Shown: positions 34,093 to 43,622, numbered from the stretch's first letter. The stretch: 64,000 nucleotides of DNA from Acuticoccus sp. MNP-M23 (GCF_031195445.1 NZ_CP133480.1:3030501-3094500), one strand, 5' to 3'. Numbers and translations: made by a program. The notes: a model not told the origin generated them from the sequence alone.

Positions 34093-35742
34093 ATGCGCAA
34101 CCGCTTCACCATCTCCATCCAGCAGCTCAACCCCGTCATGGGCGACATTGCGGGCAACCGCGCCAAGGCGGCGAAGGCGGTCAAGGCGGCCGGCGCCGTC
34201 GATCTGGTCGCATTCTCCGAGCTGTTCATCACCGGCTATCCGCCTGAAGACCTGATCCTCAAGCGCACCTTCGTGGCCGCAGCCATGGATGCAGTCCACG
34301 CGCTGGCGGCCGAATGTGCCGACGGGCCGGCCATTGCCATCGGGACGCCGTGGCAGGCGGACGGCATGCGCACCAACGCCTACGCGATCCTCAAGGGCGG
34401 CAAGGTGACTGCCGTGCGCCACAAGGTGCACCTGCCCAATTACGACGTGTTCGACGAGAAGCGTGTGTTCGACGCCGGCGCCATGCCCGGCCCGGTCGAC
34501 ATCGACGGCGTGCGCATCGGCTTTCCCATCTGCGAAGACATCTGGGAAGACGACGTTTGCGAGTGCCTTGCCGAAACCGGCGCCGAAATTCTGGTGGTGC
34601 CCAACGGCTCGCCCTACACGCGCACCAAGCAGGACCGGCGAATGCAGGTTGCCGTGGCGCGGGTGGTCGAGAGCGAGCTGCCGCTGGTCTACATCAATCA
34701 GATGGGCGGGCAGGACGAGCTGGTGTTCGACGGGGCGTCCTTCGTCTTGTCTGCCGCCCGCACGCTGGAGATGCAGCTTCCCGCTTTCGTCGAAGATGCG
34801 GAAACGGTGGTTTTCGAGCGTGGTTCTGAGGGCTTTGCGCCCGTTCGCGGCCGTCTGGCACCGCTTCCGCCGCTGGATGAGGCGGAGTGGGCGGCCTGCA
34901 TGCTCGGCCTGCGGGACTATGTGGGCAAGAACGGTTTTCCAGGTGTGGTGCTCGGCCTTTCGGGCGGCATCGATTCGGCCATCTGCGCTGCCCTGGCGGT
35001 GGACGCGCTCGGGCCGGAGAAGGTTCACTGCATCATGATGCCTTACCGCTACACGTCTTCGGACAGCTTGTCGGATGCGGCGGACGTCGCCGAGCGGCTC
35101 GGCGTGCGCTACGACACCGTGGCGATTTCCCCGGCGGTGGAGGGGATGAGCGAGCAGCTTGCACCAGCCTTCGAGGGCCGCGAACCCGACCTCACCGAAG
35201 AAAACATCCAGAGCCGCATCCGCGGGGCGACGCTGATGGCGGTGTCCAACAAGTTCGGGGCCATGGTGGTGACCACCGGCAACAAGTCCGAGGTGTCCGT
35301 CGGCTACGCCACGCTCTATGGCGACATGAATGGCGGCTTCAACCCGATCAAGGACCTTTACAAGACCGAAGTGTTCCGCCTCTGCCGCTGGCGCAATGGC
35401 GCCAAACCCGCGGGGGCGCTCGGACCGGACGGCGTGGTGATCCCGGAGCGGATCATCGACAAGCCCCCCACCGCCGAGCTGCGCGAGAACCAGCGCGATG
35501 ACGATTCGCTGCCCCCTTACGAGACGCTGGACGCGATCCTGCGCCGTCTCATCGAGGACGAGGCGGGTATCGCCGAAATCGTGGCGGAGGGGCACGAGGA
35601 GGCGGTGGTGCGCCGCGTCGACCACCTCTTGCACATTGCCGAATATAAACGCCGGCAGGCGGCCCCCGGCGTAAAGATCTCGGCGAAGAATTTCGGCCGG
35701 GACCGGCGCTATCCGATCACCAACCGCTACCGGGACGCATGA
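34093..35742 (+). CDS. nadE: glutamine-dependent NAD+ synthetase
   Basis: 549 residues in two domains. The N-terminal nitrilase-type glutaminase has Glu in FSELFITGYPPEDL, Lys in RHKVHLPNYDVFDEKR and Cys in FPICEDIW. The C-terminal synthetase has the ATP pyrophosphatase loop LGLSGGIDSAI. It makes NAD+ from deamido-NAD+ using glutamine. I start at the ATG at 34093 because GAAGG lies four bases upstream and homologues begin near there; a frame from 34048 is also open. The stop overlaps the gltX start (ATGA). Confidence 0.94.
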   Translation: MRNRFTISIQQLNPVMGDIAGNRAKAAKAVKAAGAVDLVAFSELFITGYPPEDLILKRTFVAAAMDAVHALAAECADGPAIAIGTPWQADGMRTNAYAILKGGKVTAVRHKVHLPNYDVFDEKRVFDAGAMPGPVDIDGVRIGFPICEDIWEDDVCECLAETGAEILVVPNGSPYTRTKQDRRMQVAVARVVESELPLVYINQMGGQDELVFDGASFVLSAARTLEMQLPAFVEDAETVVFERGSEGFAPVRGRLAPLPPLDEAEWAACMLGLRDYVGKNGFPGVVLGLSGGIDSAICAALAVDALGPEKVHCIMMPYRYTSSDSLSDAADVAERLGVRYDTVAISPAVEGMSEQLAPAFEGREPDLTEENIQSRIRGATLMAVSNKFGAMVVTTGNKSEVSVGYATLYGDMNGGFNPIKDLYKTEVFRLCRWRNGAKPAGALGPDGVVIPERIIDKPPTAELRENQRDDDSLPPYETLDAILRRLIEDEAGIAEIVAEGHEEAVVRRVDHLLHIAEYKRRQAAPGVKISAKNFGRDRRYPITNRYRDA

Positions 35743-37106
35743 TGGCCGACACCGTTCGCTTCGCACCATCGCCCACGGGCAAGCTGCACATCGGCAATGT
35801 GCGCACTGCGCTCTACAACTGGTTCGAAGCCGGGAAGGGGGGCCGTTTCATTCTCCGGTTCGACGACACGGACACCGGCCGGTCCGAACAGCGCTACGCC
35901 GATCAGATCACCGCCGACATGGCGTGGCTCGGCATCATGCCTGACCTTGTGGTGCGGCAGTCCGACCGGCTTGGGCTTTACGACGCGGCGGCCGACCGGC
36001 TGCGGGACGCGGGGCTTCTTTATCCGTGTTTCGAGACGCCGGAAGAGCTGGAGCGCAAGCGGGTGCGCCAGCGCGCGCGGGGCCTGCCGCCAATCTACGA
36101 CCGTGCGGCGCTGGCGCTCGGCACTGATGAGAAGGCCGCGCTGGAGGCTGAAGGGCGCCGCCCGCATTGGCGCTTCAAGCTGCCGGACGGACCGCGCACG
36201 TTCGCCGACCGGTGCCGCGAATCGCTGACGGTGAACCTTGGCGCGCTCTCCGATCCGGTGCTGATCCGCGAGGACGGCAGCTACCTTTATACGCTCACAT
36301 CGGTGGTGGACGATGCCGACCTTGGCGTGACGCTTGTGGTGCGCGGCGAGGACCATGTGACCAACACGGGTGTGCAGATTGCGCTGTTTGAGGCGCTGGG
36401 GGCGCCCGTGCCGGCATTTGCCCACCACAATCTGTTGACCCGAACCGATGGCGAGCCGCTGTCCAAGCGGGACAATCCGCTGTCGATCCGTGCGCTGGCG
36501 GCTGCCGGGTTCGAGCCGATGGCGGTGGCCTCGCTGGGGGCGCTCACCGGCACCTCTCATCCGGTGGCGCCAGCGGCCGACCTTGCCGCGCTAGCCTCGA
36601 CTGTCAGCCTCGGCGATATGTCGCGCGGCCCGGCAATGTTCGACCCCGCCGAGCTGGAACGGCTGAATGCGGCCATCGTCCATGCGCTGCCGGTGGCTGC
36701 GATCGAGCGCGAACTTGCCGAGCAGGGTCTGGCCGGGCCGGAGGCTGCGGCCTTCTGGGAAACGGTGCAGGGCAATCTCACCTTCCGTCACGAGCTGGGC
36801 GGATGGGCCGAGCGGCTTGCGCAGGCCCCGGACACGGTGATGGCGGGTGCCGATCCGCTGTCCGCCGAGGATCGCGCGGTGGTTGCAGCAGCCGCAGAAG
36901 CGCTCCCGGCAGAGCCGTGGGACGACGCAACCTTTGGCGCATGGACGAAAGCCGTGCGGGCCGAGACCGGCGCCAAGGGCAAGGCGCTTTTCATGCCGCT
37001 GCGCCGCGCCCTGACCGGCACCGCAAGCGGGCCTGAGCTGGGGCCATGGCTGCACCTTCTCGGCCGCCAGCGCGCGCTGGACCGCCTCTCGGCCGCCTTG
37101 AACTGA
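35739..37106 (+). CDS. gltX: glutamate--tRNA ligase
   Basis: 455 residues of class I aminoacyl-tRNA synthetase. The HIGH-type motif is APSPTGKLHIGN at residues about 9-20 and the KMSKS-type motif is PLSKRDN near 245. It charges tRNA-Glu. Alphaproteobacteria often have two GltX paralogues; the short anticodon-binding domain and LSKRDN motif suggest this is the second type, but which tRNAs it charges cannot be told here. Two ATGs (35739 and 35742) are adjacent, and I take the one that overlaps the nadE stop. Confidence 0.92.
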   Translation: MMADTVRFAPSPTGKLHIGNVRTALYNWFEAGKGGRFILRFDDTDTGRSEQRYADQITADMAWLGIMPDLVVRQSDRLGLYDAAADRLRDAGLLYPCFETPEELERKRVRQRARGLPPIYDRAALALGTDEKAALEAEGRRPHWRFKLPDGPRTFADRCRESLTVNLGALSDPVLIREDGSYLYTLTSVVDDADLGVTLVVRGEDHVTNTGVQIALFEALGAPVPAFAHHNLLTRTDGEPLSKRDNPLSIRALAAAGFEPMAVASLGALTGTSHPVAPAADLAALASTVSLGDMSRGPAMFDPAELERLNAAIVHALPVAAIERELAEQGLAGPEAAAFWETVQGNLTFRHELGGWAERLAQAPDTVMAGADPLSAEDRAVVAAAAEALPAEPWDDATFGAWTKAVRAETGAKGKALFMPLRRALTGTASGPELGPWLHLLGRQRALDRLSAALN

Positions 37107-37159
37107 GGGTCGCCGCAGGGGCGGGAGGAATTCCCGCGTCCGGCGCCTCGCCATCCAAT

Positions 37160-37190
37160 AAAAAAGGCGCCCCGGAGGGCGCCTTTTTTT
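37160..37190. terminator. bidirectional intrinsic terminator
   Basis: GGCGCCC (37166-37172) and GGGCGCC (37177-37183) form a 7-bp stem with a CGGA loop, preceded by an A-run and followed by seven Ts (37184-37190). It can stop transcription in both directions and sits exactly between the convergent gltX and DUF2865 genes. Confidence 0.95.
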
Positions 37191-37192
37191 AT

Positions 37193-38596
37193 TCAGCCAT
37201 CGGTTTCGGCAGGAAGCGCCTTGGCAGCGGTGCCGGGGGGAAGGACGCTTTCATCGGCTTCGGCCAGGCCGGGTTCGTCTTGCTGCGCACGGGGGGCAGG
37301 GCTTGCCGAAGGAGCGGTGCCGTCTGCCTCATTCCGGCGCAGCGGTGTCACCGTGATTGTGGTGATGACACTGTCGCTCCGGACCTCGCGTTTTACCGTC
37401 TTGCGGGCGGCAAAGTCGGCGACGGTGTTGGAGAAGGACTGCGGGCCAACAGGGCGTGCGGTGTTGTCGTCAGGATCAAACGCGACGCTTGGCTGTTCGG
37501 CGTCCGGCGTTGCGGTCACCGGGCCGCTGCCGACGCGGACGTCAGCGCGGTCGTTGCCCGTGATCCTGCGGCTGCGGGCTTCCTTGGCGCCGTATGCCGT
37601 GCGGGAGATGGCCAGCGGCTTGCCGGTTTCGTCGTAGATGGCGCGGTACCGGTCCCAGCGGGTCTGGTCCTTTGTGGCGTCGGTCATCGTCGGGCTTTCG
37701 GCGGCGGGGCTTGCCGCAGCGGCGCTCGCCACCGCAGTGCCGGGGAGGCCGATATTCCCGCGGGCAATCCGGGTGCCGTTGGAGCATCCGCAGGACGGCG
37801 AGAGGGTCTTGCGGTAGTCGAACGCGGTCGGAAGGTTGACGTATGCTTCGCCGGTCATCGCCGAGCGCATCCGCTCCACCGGCTCACCACTGTAATGGAC
37901 GTAGAGCGACACGTCGGACCCCGGACAACGGCCGACGCACATGGCCATTTCGTCATAGTAGTTGTCGCTGTGGGAACGGCTGTTGATGGGGAAGTAGAAC
38001 CCGTCGCAAAGGCGCACGCACATGGTGCGGGAGCTGCCTTCGCGCGAGCTCCCCTTGCGCCGCCCGGAACCGCCGGTGGCGAGGGAGCGCTTGGGCGCGT
38101 TCTTTGTGGTGCGCGGGCTGCGCTTCACGTCGAGATTCACGCGCTCGACCTTGCGGGCCTTGCTGCTGCTGCGCTTCTTCTGGATCACCACCTCCGGCTC
38201 GTCGCGCCGGCCGAAAATCGAGCTGAAGATGTTGCGTCCGCTCTTGGCAGAGCGGCGAACGCCGGTGTTTTCCGAACGGGTCTCACGCCTTGCCTGACGC
38301 GTCCCGCAATTTTGGCGGATCTTGCGCATGATGGTCGCCACCTGACCGCGGTTGACCGTACCGCGGCGTGCCGCGCGCAGCCGCGCGTCGATCCGCGAGC
38401 AGGCAGGCTTGTTCGCACCGAAGCGCGTGCCGCCACATCCGTTGGATCTCTGTTGACGGGTCAGTGCCGCAATGGCGGCCCTGTCCGGCTGCCCCGACTT
38501 TGCGCTGGCCAGTTGGGCACGCAATGCTCCGCACGACTGCGCCGCAGCGCCTGCCGTAAACATCAGCACAAAGATAACAGCCAGTATCGCACGCAT
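37193..38596 (-). CDS. DUF2865 domain-containing secreted protein
   Basis: 467 residues with a Sec signal peptide (1-19, ending GAAAQ). A Cys-containing helical segment (about 20-95) is followed by a basic linker, then the DUF2865 core with RTMCVRLCDGFYFPIN near 190 and CVGRCPGSD and PSCGCSNG. Conserved Cys residues suggest disulfides. The C-terminal third is Ala/Pro-rich and probably disordered. DUF2865 proteins are found mainly in Hyphomicrobiales and have no established function; a periplasmic or surface role is inferred from the signal peptide. Confidence 0.85.
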   Translation of the reverse strand: MRAILAVIFVLMFTAGAAAQSCGALRAQLASAKSGQPDRAAIAALTRQQRSNGCGGTRFGANKPACSRIDARLRAARRGTVNRGQVATIMRKIRQNCGTRQARRETRSENTGVRRSAKSGRNIFSSIFGRRDEPEVVIQKKRSSSKARKVERVNLDVKRSPRTTKNAPKRSLATGGSGRRKGSSREGSSRTMCVRLCDGFYFPINSRSHSDNYYDEMAMCVGRCPGSDVSLYVHYSGEPVERMRSAMTGEAYVNLPTAFDYRKTLSPSCGCSNGTRIARGNIGLPGTAVASAAAASPAAESPTMTDATKDQTRWDRYRAIYDETGKPLAISRTAYGAKEARSRRITGNDRADVRVGSGPVTATPDAEQPSVAFDPDDNTARPVGPQSFSNTVADFAARKTVKREVRSDSVITTITVTPLRRNEADGTAPSASPAPRAQQDEPGLAEADESVLPPGTAAKALPAETDG

Positions 38597-38735
38597 TACA
38601 TATTCCTCGCGGCGCCGCGTCCAGAGGTTTCAAGGTACAGCTACGCATCGGATGGGTGAGCATCAATGCTGTGACCGCTGTTTTGAGCGGTCTGTGTTAA
38701 CGCGGTCGCACTCTCGCGGAGCTGGTGGCGCCGCG

Positions 38736-40211
38736 CTAGTGCGTCACGGCCACAACGTCCACGAAGGCTTTCGCCTGCATCAGATCGCCGACAAAACGGG
38801 CATATTCGGACGCCTGATCCGCCTCGTCCGGCAAACGCAAAATGTAGGATGGGTGCACCGTCACAAGACCATGCGAGCCGTCGGCCCACAGCGTCGGCGC
38901 CCCACGTTCCTTGCCGATTGTAACGCTGCGGCCGGAAAGGCTGCGTGCTGCACTCGCGCCCAGCGCCACCGTGAGGCGCGGCTTGACGAGGCGCCTTTCA
39001 TGGTCGAGCCAGAAGCGGCAGTGCGCCACCTCGCCGGCATTGGGGGATTTGTGAAGCCTGCGCTTTCCGCGTGGTTCGAACTTGAAATGCTTAACCGCGT
39101 TTGTAACAAAAGTTGAACTGCGGTCTATACCTGCCGCGGCCAGAGCCTTGTTAAATAATTGACCGGCAGGACCTACGAAAGGTCTTCCGGCAAGATCTTC
39201 CTGATCGCCCGGTTGCTCACCGACAAACATCAATGGCGCGCCGATTTCGCCGGCGCCGGGCACGTATTGTGTCGCGTGTTCGTGGAGGGCGCATCTGGTG
39301 CACTGGCGCGCGGCGGCCGTAAGCGCCTCAAGCGTCGTGAAACCGTCCTCTGCAAGATCGCGGGCGGCCGCCTCCCGCTCTCTGGCGATGCGGGTGGACC
39401 GTGCCGGGCTGCGGGCGGGCGCGGCGAGCATGCCGTCGGTGCGCCGCGCCGCGTCATGGATCAGCGGGGCGATGAGGGATGCCTCCGGCAGGTTTTTCCA
39501 GTAGCGCTTGGGCATCTCGGACTGCATGGTCTTCACCTTCAGCCGTGCCGGGTTGAAGATCGAGCGGTAGTATGTGCGCCAGAGCTCTTCGTTGACATCG
39601 CCGTCGGGCGCAATGTCTCGGGTGGCGCCGTCGCCCAGCGCAAGCGCCCTGGTGTCCCAGTGGGCGCTGCGGTGCGGTGTCAGGATCGACCAGCGCATTT
39701 CGGGAAAGCGGCGGACGAAGAACCCCGCCGTCCTGTCGAGCGTGTGGTGCTCTGGCTCGAACCACGCAACGTAGCGCGCCGTCCCGTCCGGATCGGCCGC
39801 CTCGCGAAACCGCACGAAGGCTTTCATCTTGTGGGCACAGCGGCGAACGTTTTTCGCCATGGTTTCTGCGGCGGCCACGTCCGGATCGCTGGCGACCCGC
39901 ATGAGGCTGCGCTCGGTCTGCAGGCGCGTCAGCAGCGTGTGAAGCAGCGCAAATCGCTCAGGCTTGCGGTGGCAGACCACGAGCGCTGCCAAGCTGACGA
40001 ACGCCTCGCTGGCACGCGGCAGACGTTCGGGCGCAGCGGCGGGCAGATGGGCGATGGAGCGCTCGGCGCCGAAGAGGCCCGCCGGCGCGTCGCCCCACAC
40101 GACATCTCGCGGCGCGATGCCGGCGGCCACCAGCTGCCGCGCAGCCGCCCGCCAGCCGTCGAAATCCGCCGGATGATCCAGCGGTACGTGGATGGGGCCG
40201 GCGGGGGTCAC
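38736..40211 (-). CDS. udgX: UdgX-family uracil-DNA glycosylase fused to a DNA-metabolism domain
   Basis: 491 residues. The N-terminal about 270 match the uncharacterised DNA-metabolism domain that accompanies the radical-SAM repair protein (FRYVAW-type segment, ARYVAWFEPEHHTLDRTAGFF). The C-terminal about 200 are a UDG-fold glycosylase: GEQPGDQEDLAGRPFVGPAG, then KRRLHKSP, where the His is the residue by which UdgX covalently traps uracil-DNA, and HPSYILRLPD. The GTG at 40211 is chosen because it overlaps the stop of the preceding radical-SAM gene (GTGA). UdgX removes uracil and stays cross-linked to the DNA; the role of the N-terminal domain is unknown. Confidence 0.88.
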   Translation of the reverse strand: MTPAGPIHVPLDHPADFDGWRAAARQLVAAGIAPRDVVWGDAPAGLFGAERSIAHLPAAAPERLPRASEAFVSLAALVVCHRKPERFALLHTLLTRLQTERSLMRVASDPDVAAAETMAKNVRRCAHKMKAFVRFREAADPDGTARYVAWFEPEHHTLDRTAGFFVRRFPEMRWSILTPHRSAHWDTRALALGDGATRDIAPDGDVNEELWRTYYRSIFNPARLKVKTMQSEMPKRYWKNLPEASLIAPLIHDAARRTDGMLAAPARSPARSTRIAREREAAARDLAEDGFTTLEALTAAARQCTRCALHEHATQYVPGAGEIGAPLMFVGEQPGDQEDLAGRPFVGPAGQLFNKALAAAGIDRSSTFVTNAVKHFKFEPRGKRRLHKSPNAGEVAHCRFWLDHERRLVKPRLTVALGASAARSLSGRSVTIGKERGAPTLWADGSHGLVTVHPSYILRLPDEADQASEYARFVGDLMQAKAFVDVVAVTH

Positions 40212-41452
40212 GCCGCAAACAGATCCAGCTGGCGGGCCGGTTTCAGGAAGCGCTGGCGCAGGTCGATGGCATCGGTCAGGCGCGAGGGGTGCCACCCTTC
40301 CAGCGCAATGAAGGGCATCGCCTTGCGTGCGGTGGACGAGAGCCTGGCAAGATCCTCGGCGCGCAGGCTCCGGTAGGGGCGGGTGCGCAGGATCGCATTC
40401 ACCGCCTTCACGCCAAGGCCCGGCACCCGCAGAAGCATTTCACGCGGGGCGCGGTTGACGTCCACCGGGAAGCTGCCGCGGTGGACGAGGGCCCAGGCGA
40501 GCTTCGGGTCCACCTCCAGATCCAGCATCCCGTCCGGCGCGGCGGCGGCAATATCGCCCACCTCAAAACCATAAAAGCGGGTGAGCCAGTCCGCCTGATA
40601 AAGCCGGTGTTCGCGCGCCAGCGGCGGTGCGGAAAGCGGCAACGCGCTGGAAGAATCCGGAATGGGGCTGAAGGCGGAATAATAGACACGCTTCAGCCGG
40701 TAAGAGGTGTAGAGCGAGCGGCTGGCGGTGAGGATCGCCACGTCGTGGGAGCCATCGGCGCCGACAATCATCTGCGTCGACTGGCCAGCAGGGGCAAAGC
40801 GCTTGCGCCGGCCGGTTTGCCGCGTCGGCTCGGCGGCCGCCTCGATGCCCGTGCGCAGCGCCGCCATGGCGGATTTGATGGTCCCCGCATCCTTTTCCGG
40901 CGCAAACGACTTGAGGCTTTTGACCGTCGGCAATTCGATGTTGATGGACAGACGGTCGGCGTAAAGGGCGGCTTCGTCGATCAGCTCGGGGGAGGCGTCC
41001 GGAATGGTCTTCAGGTGGATGTAACCCTTGAAGCCATGGTCGAGCCGCAGAAGCTTCGCGACGCGCACCAGTTGTTCCATGGTGTGGTCGGAGGATCGGA
41101 TGATCCCGGATGAAAGAAACAATCCCTCGATGTAGTTGCGCTTGTAGAAGCCTATGGTGAGATCGGCCACTTCCTCCGGGGTGAAGGCTTCCCGTTCCAC
41201 GGCGCTGGACACGCGGTTCACGCAGTAGGAACAGTCGAAGATGCAGGCGTTGGTGAGCAGGATTTTCAGAAGCGAGATGCAGCGGCCATCTGGCGCATAG
41301 GCGTGACAGATGCCGTTGCCTTCGGTGGAACCGATGCCGCCGGAGGTGCGGGCGTTGCGCTTCTGGGTGCCGGACGAGGAGCAGGACGCATCATATTTCG
41401 CAGCATCCGCCAGAATGCCGAGCTTTTCCTGGAGAGTGCGTGTTTTCGCCAA
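40208..41452 (-). CDS. putative DNA modification/repair radical SAM protein
   Basis: 414 residues with the radical-SAM cluster motif CIFDCSYC (C-x3-C-x2-C) near residue 70 and a helix-hairpin-helix-like LLRVPGLGVKAVNAIL near 345, suggesting DNA binding. An extra Cys-rich N-terminus (ASCSSSG, GICHAY) may hold another metal site. The family is known to sit next to UdgX-type glycosylases and is predicted to repair or modify DNA, but its reaction is not established. The apparent start is a TTG at 41452; no in-frame ATG lies near. It is translationally coupled to udgX. Confidence 0.85.
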   Translation of the reverse strand: MAKTRTLQEKLGILADAAKYDASCSSSGTQKRNARTSGGIGSTEGNGICHAYAPDGRCISLLKILLTNACIFDCSYCVNRVSSAVEREAFTPEEVADLTIGFYKRNYIEGLFLSSGIIRSSDHTMEQLVRVAKLLRLDHGFKGYIHLKTIPDASPELIDEAALYADRLSINIELPTVKSLKSFAPEKDAGTIKSAMAALRTGIEAAAEPTRQTGRRKRFAPAGQSTQMIVGADGSHDVAILTASRSLYTSYRLKRVYYSAFSPIPDSSSALPLSAPPLAREHRLYQADWLTRFYGFEVGDIAAAAPDGMLDLEVDPKLAWALVHRGSFPVDVNRAPREMLLRVPGLGVKAVNAILRTRPYRSLRAEDLARLSSTARKAMPFIALEGWHPSRLTDAIDLRQRFLKPARQLDLFAA

Positions 41453-41668
41453 GGGTACACCAAGCTCCGCCGTTCATCATTTGTTCGGAACATGTAGCAC
41501 GGCTGGACGGCGAGGGGAGGTGTGGCACGGAGCTATTGTGTCGCAGTCCGTCGTCTGGCCACACCATTTGGCCTCTTGTGGCTTGCAACAGGGCCACGTG
41601 AACGACTTTGCAATTGTTCGCGGTGCATGCAACTTGCGTTTGATCTTGGCGCAAAGGGGACGTTTATC
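41453..41668. promoter_or_regulatory. divergent gap upstream of the binding-protein/L,D-transpeptidase operon
   Basis: 216 bp between the radical-SAM gene and an outward-facing operon, so it should hold promoters for both. GC drops near the binding-protein start. AGGGGA at 41655-41660 is its ribosome-binding sequence. No operator repeat was recognised. Confidence 0.35.
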
Positions 41669-42616
41669 GTGTTAATACGTTGTTTGACTTTCACGCTAAT
41701 GTCAGCGGCGCTGAGTGGGGCGGCACTTGCGTCGACCGTGGTCGTCGGCAAGCCGGACTGGCCGTCCGCGCAGGTGACGGCTCACATCATCGCGGATGTT
41801 CTCAATGACCGTCTGGATGTGGATGCCAAGCTGCGCCCCATCGGCACCGTGCAGCTGATCGGCGCCATCGATCGCGGCGAAGTCGATATTCATCCCGAGG
41901 TCTGGCTGCCCAACTCGGCGGCAATCGTCGACGAATACGTCAACCAGAAGAAAAGCCTGCGGTTGAGTGCAATTGGCGTCAAGGCGTCGCAGCACATCTG
42001 CACCACGCGCGAAACCGCCGAGGCGACCGGTCTCAAGGCTGTGGCCGACCTCAAGAAGCCCGAAATGGCCGCGAACTTCGATACCGATGCCGACGGCAAG
42101 GGCGAAGTCTGGATCGGCGCCAATACGTGGGCGTCCACCCGGATCGAGCGCGTACGGGCCCGCTCATACGGCTATGACGACACGATGATGCTCCTGACCA
42201 TGCCGGAAGATCAGGCGTTTGCGTCGGTGGATGCCGCTGTCGCGGTCGGCTCGCCCATCGTGTTCTACTGCTACGAGCCCCATTATCTCTTCGCGCTTCA
42301 CGATATCGTGACCCTCGAAGAACCGGCCTACGACCCTGCGGCATGGACGATTTCCGCACCGGAGCAGGATGTGGCGTGGCTGGACAACTCGTCTGCGCCA
42401 ACGGCCTGGGAACCGTCTCACTATCATATCGGTTACGCTACAGCGCTTGCCGACGACAATCCTGCTGTGGTCGCCTTCCTCGAGAAGATGGAGATCACGC
42501 CACAGGATGCCGAGGCAATGAGTTACGCCGTGCATGTCGAAGGACGCAGCCCCGAAGAGATCGCGGCAAAGTGGATCAAAGACAACAGCGCACGCATCGA
42601 GGAGTGGATCAAATGA
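41669..42616 (+). CDS. glycine betaine/proline-type ABC substrate-binding protein (orphan)
   Basis: 315 residues from a GTG at 41669, chosen because it gives a clean signal peptide (about 1-22, ending GAALA) and is preceded by AGGGGA at eight bases. The mature protein matches the OpuAC/ProX family: TVVVGKPDWPSAQVTA, then DIHPEVWLPN and a C-terminal AVHVEGRSPEEIAAKWI. No permease or ATPase partner is nearby. Its stop overlaps an L,D-transpeptidase start (ATGA). It may work with a transporter elsewhere or bind a quaternary amine for sensing. Confidence 0.85.
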   Translation: MLIRCLTFTLMSAALSGAALASTVVVGKPDWPSAQVTAHIIADVLNDRLDVDAKLRPIGTVQLIGAIDRGEVDIHPEVWLPNSAAIVDEYVNQKKSLRLSAIGVKASQHICTTRETAEATGLKAVADLKKPEMAANFDTDADGKGEVWIGANTWASTRIERVRARSYGYDDTMMLLTMPEDQAFASVDAAVAVGSPIVFYCYEPHYLFALHDIVTLEEPAYDPAAWTISAPEQDVAWLDNSSAPTAWEPSHYHIGYATALADDNPAVVAFLEKMEITPQDAEAMSYAVHVEGRSPEEIAAKWIKDNSARIEEWIK

Positions 42617-43266
42617 CGATGCTACGCAAGATTTTCGCGGTAGTTCTTGCCCTTGGGATGACCGTCACCGCCGCTTCGGCTGCAACGGAGATCTTCAACC
42701 CCCGCAGCAAGACCTGGATGAAGTACGATCCCAAGCTTGCCATGCGCTATTACCAGATGAAGGGCGGCGTTCCGGAGGATTTCAAGCGGCAGGTCGTCGA
42801 TTTTCGCACCGCTGAAAAGCCCGGCACCATCGTGATCGACGGCAACCGGCACTTCCTCTACTTCGTGATGCCCGGCTTCAAGGCCATCCGCTACGGGATC
42901 GGTGTCGGCCGTGAGGGCTTCGGCTGGGCCGGGATCGTCAATGTCGGCCGCAAGGTTGAGTGGCCCACGTGGACGCCGCCGGCCGAAATGGTTGCGCGCG
43001 ACCCAAAGGCCGCCAAATACGCCGGCGGCATGCCCGGCGGGCCGGATAATCCTCTCGGCGCGCGTGCAATGTACCTTTTTGAGGGCAATCAGGACACAAT
43101 CTACCGAATTCATGGCACAACCGAACCCTGGTCCATCGGACTTGATATTTCCTCCGGCTGCATCCGGATGAACAATGAGGATGTGATCGACCTTTATTCG
43201 CGGGTACAGGTCGGCGCGAAAGTTATTGTTCTGATGCAGGGCGCCGCTCTCTACCGGGGCGTGTGA
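42613..43266 (+). CDS. L,D-transpeptidase (YkuD family)
   Basis: 217 residues with a signal peptide (about 1-23, ending TAASA). The YkuD catalytic motif is complete: HGTTEPWSIGLDISSGCIRM near residue 165, containing the conserved His and the nucleophilic Cys of SGCIRM. It cross-links peptidoglycan stems through meso-DAP or attaches lipoproteins to the wall; cross-linking is the common role in alphaproteobacteria. It is co-translated with the upstream binding protein and followed 10 bp later by a small lipoprotein gene. Confidence 0.93.
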   Translation: MTMLRKIFAVVLALGMTVTAASAATEIFNPRSKTWMKYDPKLAMRYYQMKGGVPEDFKRQVVDFRTAEKPGTIVIDGNRHFLYFVMPGFKAIRYGIGVGREGFGWAGIVNVGRKVEWPTWTPPAEMVARDPKAAKYAGGMPGGPDNPLGARAMYLFEGNQDTIYRIHGTTEPWSIGLDISSGCIRMNNEDVIDLYSRVQVGAKVIVLMQGAALYRGV

Positions 43267-43276
43267 GGAGAAAGCA

Positions 43277-43591
43277 ATGAATTTGACGATTGGACTGCGG
43301 CTGGCCGGCGTGATGGCAGCCGGTTTGATGGTTGCCAGCTGCGGCGGCGGCAGCGAAACGCCGAACACGCAGACCGTGCGCGCCACAATCGTGACCGCAC
43401 CTGCGGACCTCCAGCTGCTTTGCGCCTCGGAAGCGGCCAATCGGTTCGGATTCGAGCAGACGTCGGTGTTTGCGACCAGCTCGGCCCAGATCGAGGCAGC
43501 GCGCTATCAGGTCGAGCTGACCACCGGCCCCGGCACAGCCACCTGCGTGGTCGAGGAAAGCGGCACGATCGTCTCTCTGGTTCAGGTGTAA
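43277..43591 (+). CDS. small lipoprotein
   Basis: 104 residues with a signal peptide and lipobox MVASC at about residues 18-22. The mature part is short, with two further Cys residues (LLCASEA and TATCVVEE) that could form one disulfide. No family is recognised. Its place directly after an L,D-transpeptidase suggests an envelope partner or a substrate for attachment to peptidoglycan; that is inference. A terminator follows. Confidence 0.75.
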   Translation: MNLTIGLRLAGVMAAGLMVASCGGGSETPNTQTVRATIVTAPADLQLLCASEAANRFGFEQTSVFATSSAQIEAARYQVELTTGPGTATCVVEESGTIVSLVQV

Positions 43592-43622
43592 CGCCAGACC
43601 TCTCCTTTGTGACAATGCTTCC

